Origin: DASYAN01 sp034431765
GTDB taxonomy: Bacteria; Chloroflexota; Ktedonobacteria; Ktedonobacterales; Ktedonobacteraceae
DNA length: 49,613 nt
Assembly (NCBI GenBank): GCA_034431765.1
Contig: DAOUDD010000068.1
Coordinates: 1 to 49,613, forward strand
Direction: 5' to 3'
Shown: positions 1 through 6,087 of the stretch, one piece after another
Layout: every line of letters begins with the position of its first letter
How positions within the stretch are numbered: the first letter of the stretch is position 1
Program-made: the position numbers and the translations under genes
The notes under the pieces: generated by a model
Seen by the model: only the letters and a program-made list of their open reading frames with translations
Databases searched by the model: none
Told to the model about the DNA's origin: nothing

Positions 1-41
1 CACTGAACGAACTGTTATGCAGCCTTATTCTTGTAGCTTGA

Positions 42-341
42 GTGAGCGCAGTAGAGGAGCGTCCAGAGGCGCTCTTTGAATCGCAGGAACGTCGCCGCGA
101 ACTGGAGATTCTGATTTCTCGCTTGCCAGAGCGCTACCGTGTCGCCGTCACCTGCTACTATTTCGAGCAGCTCAGCTACGCAGAGATCGCGGAACTGCTA
201 GAACAGCCGCTCGGTACGGTGAAGTCGAACATCTCGCGCAGTGTACGGATGTTACGAACCCTGCTCGTTTTAGCGGGGCAAGAGGGAAAGGACGAAGACG
301 GTCTATGGAGTCTCAACACAATTCACAAGAAACAGATATAG
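42..341 (+). CDS. Sigma-70 family factor, region-4 part only (truncated or frameshifted)
   Basis: The 99 residues carry a clear sigma region 4 helix-turn-helix: LPERYRVAVTCYYFEQ, then SYAEIAELLEQPLGTVKSNI. This is the part of an ECF-type factor that contacts the -35 element. No region 2 (-10 binding, core binding) is present. The only start in frame is a GTG at 42, directly after an in-frame TGA at 39-41, and no good ribosome site precedes it. Frame 2 is open from base 2 to about 79 and reads PYSCSLSERS, which could be the upstream linker of the same protein. A one- or two-base frameshift near 44-50 is therefore possible. The rest of the gene lies outside the window. The 3' end overlaps the HEAT-repeat gene by 37 bases, suggesting the two were co-expressed. 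Family assignment is firm; whether the gene is intact is not known. Confidence 0.65.
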   Translation: MSAVEERPEALFESQERRRELEILISRLPERYRVAVTCYYFEQLSYAEIAELLEQPLGTVKSNISRSVRMLRTLLVLAGQEGKDEDGLWSLNTIHKKQI

Positions 342-808
342 ATCTGTCTGAGCAAGTAGTACCGGCTTCGCTCCTTTCTTCTGTGCAGGAACGGCTGGCG
401 CGACGCCAGACATACTTACAGCAGGGCAAGCCACTTGCTGAACTGCTGCAAGCCTTGCGCTCCTCTCAATGGGAGATACGCGCTGCTACTGTGCATCGGT
501 TGGGAGAGATTGTGCTCAGGAAACGACAGTTTTTGCAGGCACCTTTGTTAGAGGCGCTTCAGGATGAGCATCCCCTGGTACGTGCTGCTGCTATTCGTGC
601 CCTCAGTCATCTGGGCAAAGACATACCACTTGAGCATATTTTGCTTGCTCTGCGCGATCCCGCCTATGAGGTACGTGAGATGGCGGTACTGGTGCTGGGA
701 GAGGTGAGTGAGCAGGTTGTTGATCCGCTGCAATCGTTCCTGGTTGTCGCTCAACAAGATGTACATAGTAGTGTACGCACTGCTGCAACCTTTGCCATTT
801 CGCACTGA
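305..808 (+). CDS. HEAT-repeat protein
   Basis: The 167-residue protein is a short alpha-solenoid. Repeats of about 31 residues are visible, for example LRSSQWEIRAATVHRLGEI, LQDEHPLVRAAAIRALSHLG and LRDPAYEVREMAVLVLGEV, ending with a fourth unit. Each has the D/E-x-x-V-R-x-x-A-x-x-A-L pattern of HEAT/PBS-lyase-type repeats. There is no signal peptide or membrane segment, so it is probably cytoplasmic and binds a protein partner. It starts inside the sigma-factor gene (overlap 37 bases) with no strong Shine-Dalgarno sequence, so translational coupling is likely. A role as regulator or anti-sigma partner is a guess from position only. Confidence 0.75.
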   Translation: MESQHNSQETDIDLSEQVVPASLLSSVQERLARRQTYLQQGKPLAELLQALRSSQWEIRAATVHRLGEIVLRKRQFLQAPLLEALQDEHPLVRAAAIRALSHLGKDIPLEHILLALRDPAYEVREMAVLVLGEVSEQVVDPLQSFLVVAQQDVHSSVRTAATFAISH

Positions 809-813
809 GTTAC

Positions 814-853
814 GACTCATCGCGAACTTTTTGGAGAAAGTTCGCGACGAGTC
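814..853. terminator. Bidirectional hairpin terminator
   Basis: Arms of 17 bases at 814-830 and 837-853 pair with one mismatch around a 6-base loop. The hairpin lies between the convergent HEAT-repeat gene (ends 808) and DinB-like gene (ends 866). T-rich bases inside the stem ends replace a clear T tract. Confidence 0.6.
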
Positions 854-865
854 ATAGCAGAATGA

Positions 866-1432
866 CTACGCCTTCACAGCCTCCTGTGCCTGGCGCATCG
901 TTTCACGAAGTTGATCGAAGTGCATCTGGCCGTGCATCGCACCCAGCATATAGGTGGCAATGGCGTTCATCGGGCCGAACTGCGGAATGCGCGTGATCGT
1001 GATATCCAGGTGTGGCTGATCGGGCCAGGCAGCGAGAAATGCCTGGCACATGCGCTGGCTCTCCTGTAAACGTGCCTGCAATTGCTGAGCCGTTTGAATA
1101 CTTTCCCAGGGTGTTTCGTAGCGTAATCGAAGACCGCCTTCGAGCTGTACACCGCGTGCCAGCATCGCAGAGATTGCAGCCGCTTCTTCTATCGTCGCGG
1201 TCACGTGCGCGACGATATGTCCCAGCGTCCAGCCAACGCCATCGCCCGTGCTTGCCTCTGGATCGTGGGGCACAAACGTAGCGGTTTTGTCCGTTGCACC
1301 TGCGATAATACCACTGATCGTCTCGAACAGCTCGTCTGTATTTGACTTCAAATCATTGTAGCTGACACCCTTAACGATGTCGGCGAACGAAATCTTTCCC
1401 GAACGGAAATCGGCAAAGTTGATGCTCTGCAT
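866..1432 (-). CDS. DinB-superfamily (DinB_2-like) protein
   Basis: The 188-residue protein has the four-helix-bundle pattern of the DinB/YfiT family. GWTLGHIVAHV carries the first histidine(s) of the usual metal site, and HGQMHFDQLRE near the C-terminus supplies the last. Members are metal-dependent thiol-transferase-like enzymes or damage-inducible proteins of mostly unknown substrate; many in actinobacteria and Chloroflexi are annotated only as DinB family. The start ATG at 1432 is preceded by a good AGGAG on the minus strand (about 1441-1445). It appears monocistronic, closed by the hairpin at 814-853. Confidence 0.75.
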   Translation of the reverse strand: MQSINFADFRSGKISFADIVKGVSYNDLKSNTDELFETISGIIAGATDKTATFVPHDPEASTGDGVGWTLGHIVAHVTATIEEAAAISAMLARGVQLEGGLRLRYETPWESIQTAQQLQARLQESQRMCQAFLAAWPDQPHLDITITRIPQFGPMNAIATYMLGAMHGQMHFDQLRETMRQAQEAVKA

Positions 1433-1883
1433 AAAAAAACTCCTATCGAAATAGTCGGTGTTGTGTATTTTGAAGGGAACCTTGGTAGCTGTACGTTCTC
1501 TATGGCATATAGCCTGGTAACAGAGTACTCCTTTGACAAATAAGTAGCTTTTTTGCTAACCAAATGTAAGTATAACACAGTATGTACAGAGCAGAGTGAC
1601 TTCAAAGATTTGAGCACACTGACCTCCATGTTGCATATACGGGAGCGGGGCGAGCTTTGCAAAAAACCAGTCAGATTGAAAAGAAAGGCGTGTCAAAAGT
1701 CTTCATACATAGAGAATATAGAGAACTCCGAGCATATCAGAGTATCGAATGTGCTACACTATATGTCTGCACACGACTACAACGTGATAGTTGAGCTTAG
1801 CGAGATGCTATCGTGCTGACATCTCTGAGCTGAGTGTCTCGCGTCGCTCCCCACGCGCCTAACGTTGTTTGTATCTATCACAC
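1433..1883. other. Intergenic stretch, no gene seen
   Basis: About 450 bases of lower-GC DNA lie between the DinB-like gene and the oxidoreductase remnant. Short open frames here lack ribosome sites and recognisable protein patterns. A TTGACA-like hexamer at about 1532-1537 has no matching -10 at normal spacing. No convincing feature is assigned. Confidence 0.5.
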
Positions 1884-1886
1884 AGC

Positions 1887-2186
1887 TTATGGAAGCTCCG
1901 CCAGTTTCTGCATCGCCTCTTTCATCGTCATTTGTACGTTGTAGATGGGCGAGTCGGGCTGCTGACGACGACCACCCTCGTGCAGGAAGCCGGTATCGAC
2001 GGCGGCGTAGCCAATCTCTTCGATCAGGCGTGCCACTATCGCCTTGGCCTCCGAATCGTCGCTGGCTATGAAGATGACCAGGCGCTCTTCTAACGGCTTG
2101 TCTGGACGAGCTTCGTTGCGCAGCGTCTCGAAATACATCGTGTTGAAGGCTTTGACGAGGCACGCGGTGGGAAACTGTTTCAGCAC
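1887..2186 (-). pseudogene. C-terminal remnant of NADPH/F420-dependent oxidoreductase
   Basis: The readable protein (99 residues from a GTG at 2186) matches the C-terminal half of the F420-dependent NADP reductase (NpdG-like) family: VKAFNTMYFETL, then VIFIASDDSEAKAIVARLIE, EEIGYAAVDTG and a final GGRRQQPDSPIY. The N-terminal Rossmann nucleotide-binding half with its GxGxxG motif is absent; the family is normally about 200-220 residues. The frame stays open a little upstream (IAQVIAEEVLKQ looks native to the family), but runs into the end of the hydrolase gene, whose stop is at 2195. The missing half therefore appears to have been deleted at a junction near 2190-2215. It cannot bind NADP as it stands and is probably a decaying gene. 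Confidence 0.65.
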
Positions 2187-2194
2187 CTCTTCGG

Positions 2195-3046
2195 CTATGA
2201 CTTGAGCGATTCCAGGAAATTCAGCACGATCCTGTTGAACTCGGCTGGCTTCTCCATGAATGGGTGATGCGCGGTCTCCGCCATGACCACTTTCTTTGCG
2301 TCTGGAATCTCTGCTACCAGGGAATCCAGTGGATTTGGCGCGTCGTACTCTCCGAGAATGACGAGCGTTGGGACGCTGATCTGTGACAGCCGTCCAATTG
2401 CTGGTGGATCTAGCGGAATTGGAGCTGCCTGAACCTGTGCCTCGTCGTCGGGACGCTCCCAGTTGTGCGTTGTCATCTCACGTACTCGCTCGCGCACCTC
2501 GGGAGCTGCTTGCTGTGGGAGCCGACCTGGTCCATCTGTCCACAATTCGAGCGAGATCTCAACGGCTCGCGGGATATCGTGCTTCTCAAACGCTTCGTTC
2601 AGGTTCATGAACATACGCACCAGATCAGGATGCTTTTGCCGCATCTCTTCTGTTGGACGAAAGCCACTGACTCCTGCTGTAACTGGAATAAGCGCATCAA
2701 CCATCTCGGGATGCTCAAGCGTAAAGTCGATAGCCACCGTTCCTCCGCCAGAGACACCCATGAGGTATGCGCTTTTGATGTTCAGAAAGTGCATCAATTC
2801 GTAGAGGTCCTGGCGTGCAGAATACGCTTCCCCTTCCTTGATCAGCCCTGAGTCGCCGAAGCCGCGCTGATCATAGCGAACGACTCTGTAGTGTTGCGCG
2901 AAGACGGCGAACTGGTCGTCCCACGATCTTCTATCCAGAACATGTCCATGTACGAGCACGAAGGGATGTCCCGTACCTGCGACCTCATAATAGAGTGTTG
3001 TGCCATTTACCTCGGCAAAGCCCTTCTGTACGTCTATGTCTGACAT
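2195..3046 (-). CDS. Alpha/beta hydrolase
   Basis: The 283-residue protein is a typical alpha/beta-hydrolase. It has an oxyanion-side HG motif (FVLVHGHVLD), a DQRGFGDSG turn, the nucleophile elbow GVSGGG with serine near residue 98, the acid in ILGEYDAPNP and the catalytic histidine in AETAHHPFMEKP. All three triad members are visible and length is normal. The substrate cannot be told from sequence; small ester or lactone hydrolysis is usual. Minus-strand ATG at 3046 has an AAAGGGG ribosome site. A palindrome at 3120-3139 sits about 75 bases upstream and could be an operator. Confidence 0.85.
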   Translation of the reverse strand: MSDIDVQKGFAEVNGTTLYYEVAGTGHPFVLVHGHVLDRRSWDDQFAVFAQHYRVVRYDQRGFGDSGLIKEGEAYSARQDLYELMHFLNIKSAYLMGVSGGGTVAIDFTLEHPEMVDALIPVTAGVSGFRPTEEMRQKHPDLVRMFMNLNEAFEKHDIPRAVEISLELWTDGPGRLPQQAAPEVRERVREMTTHNWERPDDEAQVQAAPIPLDPPAIGRLSQISVPTLVILGEYDAPNPLDSLVAEIPDAKKVVMAETAHHPFMEKPAEFNRIVLNFLESLKS

Positions 3047-3570
3047 AGTGCTGCCCCTTTCGTTGAAAACGTCTCTTTCTTCATATCATAGCAGCAAAAG
3101 CGGTCAGAAACGATCCTTTTTCACTCCTCCTGGAGTGAACTTTCAGCTTCAAGATGGGTGCAATTTCTTCTGATAGGGCAGTAATGGTCGAGGCGAGACG
3201 GCGTATCGACGACAAATAGCAACATGCTTTCACCGCTTTGCATTTTATGGATACCTCTCCGCACTCGGGTATGAGGCTCCTAATGATCTACCAGGCCTCA
3301 TGGCGACGCGCGGGAGCAGTACACGCCGCGACGGAAGTGGGCTTGCCCTGTTCCAGCCTGTGGCTTCGGCAGAGCAAGCCCTTCACAAAACATCTGATTG
3401 AACGCTGTCAGAGCACTATACTGTAGAAGGAATGAGGCCACTCCAGGTTCTACTTCTGTTGCAAGAACAGCAATATCAGCGTGCCTTTGAAGCATAGGAC
3501 TAGACTAGATCGAGTGCTTTGAACATAGCAGGCAAGAATGGGAAGAGTGTGGTTGAATCGCTCAAACCTA
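3047..3570. other. Intergenic stretch between hydrolase and tyrS
   Basis: About 520 bases with no credible gene. The visible structure is a palindrome with 8-base arms at 3120-3127 and 3132-3139 (TTCACTCC / GGAGTGAA) upstream of the minus-strand hydrolase. No tRNA and no T-box-like antiterminator were recognised before tyrS. Confidence 0.5.
3120..3139. promoter_or_regulatory. Palindrome upstream of the hydrolase, possible operator
   Basis: TTCACTCC and GGAGTGAA are perfect inverted repeats with a 4-base centre. They lie just upstream of a plausible minus-strand promoter whose TATGAT -10 is at about 3084-3089. The spacing suits a regulator of the hydrolase gene, but a small RNA hairpin is equally possible. 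Confidence 0.3.
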
Positions 3571-3599
3571 TCGACGCCTCTCCTGGATTCTGCTAAAAT
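3571..3599 (+). promoter_or_regulatory. Candidate tyrS promoter
   Basis: TCGACG (3571-3576) and TAAAAT (3594-3599) are separated by 17 bases and lie 39 bases before the tyrS start. The -35 matches the consensus at four of six bases. Confidence 0.4.
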
Positions 3600-3638
3600 G
3601 CTGAGTGACACTCTAGAGAACCTGAGAGGGATTGTTTT

Positions 3639-4874
3639 ATGATGGTGAAGCCACAGCCGACAGCAAAAGAGATAGATTTTTTATTAACGCGTGGAGTGGC
3701 GCAGGTTGAGAAGGAAGCGGATCTGCGCCGTATGCTTGTTGAGGGGAACAAGGGAGAGCCGTTGCGGGTCAAGTTAGGCGTGGACCCGACGCACTACGAT
3801 CTGACCATTGGGCATGCCGTCGTCTTCCGCAAATTGCGCCAGTTTCAGCGCCTCGGGCACAAGGCGGTCGTGGTGATCGGCGACTGGACCGCTCGCCTCG
3901 GCGATCCCAGTGGACGCGCGGAGGCGCGCAAGCCGTTGACTGCCGAAGAGGTCAACGCCAACGCTCAGACCTACTTGAGCCAGTTCTTTCGCATCGTCGA
4001 TTCCGAGCAGACGGAGGTACGTCGGCAGAGCGAGTGGTTTGACAAGTTTGACCTGGGTGACGCCGTCAAATTGCTGGGTATGAAGACCGTGGCGCAGATG
4101 TTGGAGCGCGATGATTTCTCGAAGCGCTACAAGAGCGGCGTTGAGATTTACCTCTCCGAGTTCATGTATCCACTCTTGCAGGGCTATGACTCGGTGGCGC
4201 TGCGTGCGGATGTCGAGCTGGGTGGAACGGATCAGACCTTCAACCTGCTCGTTGGTCGCGAGCTACAGCCAACCTTCGGACAGGCCTCGCAGCAGATCAT
4301 GACGCTCAACCTCATCGTCGGTCTCGATGGTGTGAAGAAGATGGGCAAGTCGCTTGACAACTACATCGCCATGACCGCTCCTGCGAAAGATATGTTTGGC
4401 AAGCTGATGTCGCTGCCCGATGCAACCATGCGCTCCTACTTCGAGGCGCTGACCGATGTCGCTACTGCGGAACTGGATGAGTTTGAGCGTAAGATGACGG
4501 AGGGGACGCTCAATCCGCGTGATGTCAAGTTGCGTATGGCGCGTGAGATCGTGGGCGAATTTCATAATGCGGCTGAGGCCGAAGAGGCGCAGGAGGCGTT
4601 TATTCGCCAGTTCTCCGAGCGCAAACTGCCGAGCGATATTCCCGATTATGTGCTCGATGCACCCAAAAACATCGTCGAGCTGATAGTTGCGGCTGGTCTT
4701 GCGGCAAGCAACAATAAGGCGCGCGAGCTGATCAAGCAGGGCGGCGTCTCCTTCTTTCCACAGGGAGAATCCGGCGAGACGGAGCGCATCACCGATCCCG
4801 AATTTATCGTGCCTGCTACAAATGGTGCGATTGTGAAGGTTGGTAAGCGGCAGTATATACGCATCAAAGTGTAA
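3639..4874 (+). CDS. tyrS: Tyrosyl-tRNA synthetase
   Basis: This class I aminoacyl-tRNA synthetase activates tyrosine and charges tRNA-Tyr in the cytoplasm. The 411-residue product has the expected layout. The Rossmann catalytic domain has a HIGH-type motif (LTIGHAVVF, near residue 50), a tyrosine-pocket segment (GYDSVALRADVELGGTDQ) and KMSKS as KMGKSLDN near residue 235. A C-terminal S4 RNA-binding domain (IVAAGLAASNNKARELIKQG) follows. The KMGKS form is common in one bacterial TyrRS subgroup. Two adjacent ATGs (3639, 3642) are possible starts. The next gene begins 20 bases downstream, so tyrS and mtnP are probably co-transcribed. Confidence 0.96.
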   Translation: MMVKPQPTAKEIDFLLTRGVAQVEKEADLRRMLVEGNKGEPLRVKLGVDPTHYDLTIGHAVVFRKLRQFQRLGHKAVVVIGDWTARLGDPSGRAEARKPLTAEEVNANAQTYLSQFFRIVDSEQTEVRRQSEWFDKFDLGDAVKLLGMKTVAQMLERDDFSKRYKSGVEIYLSEFMYPLLQGYDSVALRADVELGGTDQTFNLLVGRELQPTFGQASQQIMTLNLIVGLDGVKKMGKSLDNYIAMTAPAKDMFGKLMSLPDATMRSYFEALTDVATAELDEFERKMTEGTLNPRDVKLRMAREIVGEFHNAAEAEEAQEAFIRQFSERKLPSDIPDYVLDAPKNIVELIVAAGLAASNNKARELIKQGGVSFFPQGESGETERITDPEFIVPATNGAIVKVGKRQYIRIKV

Positions 4875-4894
4875 AGAAAGCGAGATCTGGTCTT

Positions 4895-5770
4895 ATGGCG
4901 CAGGCGAAAATTGGGGTCATCGGCGGCACCGGTCTGTATCACATGGAGGGGATGAGTGATGTCGAGGAGGTGCGTGTCACCACTCCCTTTGGCGATCCGA
5001 GTGCTGTCTTGACGCTCGGCACGGTTGAGGGCGTGCGTATGGCATTTCTTCCTCGCCACGGGCGTGGACATCGCATCGGTCCTTCGGAAATCCCTGTACG
5101 TGCTAACATCTGGGCTTTGAAGAGCCTGGGTGTGGAATGCGTGATCTCCGTCAGCGCCGTTGGTAGCCTGCGTGAAGAGATTGCGCCGCGTGACCTGGTC
5201 ATTCCCGATCAGATCTTTGATCGGACGAAGAGCCGCGTCAACAGCTTCTTCGAGGATGGCATCGTTGTGCACTGCTCGTTTGCTGAACCCTTTAGCACCT
5301 CTTTGCGCACGTTGTTAATTGAGGCGGCTCAGGGCCTGGAGGGGGTGCGTGTGCATACAGGCGGCACCTATATATGTATGGAGGGGCCGCTCTTCTCAAC
5401 AAAGGCCGAATCGCGCGTCTATCGACAGTTGGGGATGGATATTATCGGAATGACCGCGCTGCCGGAGGCCAAGCTCGCGCGTGAGGCTGAGCTGGACTAC
5501 GCTATTCTCGCCTGCTCTACCGATTATGACTGCTGGCACGAGAGCGAAGAGGCCGTGACCGTCGAGATGGTTGTGGGCAATCTGCAGGCCAATGTCAGCA
5601 ACGCCCAGCGTATTTTGCGCGATGTAGCACGCAGAGTTGCAGCAGATCCCACGCTGCTGAAGGGTGAGTATGCGAATGCCCTTGCCTCCGCGATTATTAC
5701 TGACAAAGCGGTAATTCCACCTGCCGCAAAAGAAAAGTACCAGTTACTCATCGGCAAATATATCTCTTGA
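4895..5770 (+). CDS. mtnP: S-methyl-5'-thioadenosine phosphorylase
   Basis: This enzyme splits methylthioadenosine with phosphate into adenine and methylthioribose-1-phosphate, in methionine salvage. The 291-residue protein shows the family landmarks in order: IGVIGGTGLY at the N-terminus, the phosphate-site LPRHGRGHRI, SAVGSLREE, TYICMEGPLFSTKAESR and STDYDCWH near residue 210. These favour an MTA phosphorylase over a general purine nucleoside phosphorylase, though the two grade into each other. Start ATG 4895 lies 20 bases after tyrS. Its stop codon TGA (5768-5770) is part of the -35 hexamer of the SRP RNA promoter. Confidence 0.9.
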   Translation: MAQAKIGVIGGTGLYHMEGMSDVEEVRVTTPFGDPSAVLTLGTVEGVRMAFLPRHGRGHRIGPSEIPVRANIWALKSLGVECVISVSAVGSLREEIAPRDLVIPDQIFDRTKSRVNSFFEDGIVVHCSFAEPFSTSLRTLLIEAAQGLEGVRVHTGGTYICMEGPLFSTKAESRVYRQLGMDIIGMTALPEAKLAREAELDYAILACSTDYDCWHESEEAVTVEMVVGNLQANVSNAQRILRDVARRVAADPTLLKGEYANALASAIITDKAVIPPAAKEKYQLLIGKYIS

Positions 5771-5795
5771 CAAAGGACTTGGACAGGTGTACAAT
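5767..5795 (+). promoter_or_regulatory. Strong sigma-70 promoter for SRP RNA
   Basis: TTGACA (5767-5772), a 17-base spacer and TACAAT (5790-5795) give a near-perfect housekeeping promoter. The predicted transcript starts at about 5800-5803, where the SRP RNA folding pattern begins. The -35 box shares its TGA with the mtnP stop codon. Confidence 0.85.
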
Positions 5796-5799
5796 AGGG

Positions 5800-6015
5800 C
5801 CATCCCGCGAATGAAGAAGACAAGCGACATGCGGGATGGACCGATTTTCATCCGGTCCTGTCGGTTGGCGTAATCGGGTCTTGCGCGGCAGATGTCTATG
5901 AACCCCGCCAGGACCGTGAGGAAGCAACGGTAAATGGGCCTCTCTGGGTGACGCAGGGGTGCCTGGTTACGCTAACCGGCAGGCCCAGGTGAAAATCGGT
6001 TTTCGCTGTTCAGTT
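5800..6015 (+). ncRNA. ffs: Signal recognition particle RNA (large bacterial type)
   Basis: The conserved SRP54-binding hairpin is readable at about 5903-5965. It has the asymmetric-loop strand AGGACCGTGAGGAAGCAACG and the returning GGGTGACGCAGGGGTGCC. Helix 5 is supported by pairing of 5840-5850 with 5990-6000 (11 perfect pairs) and of 5863-5873 with 5967-5977 (one G-U). A 5' hairpin (5800-5808 with 5831-5839) would be the Alu-like part. The length of about 215 exceeds the roughly 110-base E. coli 4.5S form and fits the long Firmicutes-type RNA. It lies just before dnaX-ybaB-recR, as in Bacillus. It scaffolds Ffh for co-translational membrane targeting. Ends are approximate; no clear terminator was found before dnaX. 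Confidence 0.9.
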
Positions 6016-6087
6016 CAAAATCTCTTCTCCTGTGGCTGCGGGTGGGTTTTGACCCCGTCATGAGGATAGACCGGCGGGAGTGACAAC

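Noticed and set aside
866..1432. Open frames on the plus strand across the DinB-like and hydrolase genes
   Set aside because: They are shadows of GC-rich codons on the coding strand, without ribosome sites or protein patterns.
3560..3638. T-box leader for tyrS
   Set aside because: The distance from the candidate promoter to the ATG is only about 40 bases and no specifier loop or T-box sequence was recognised.
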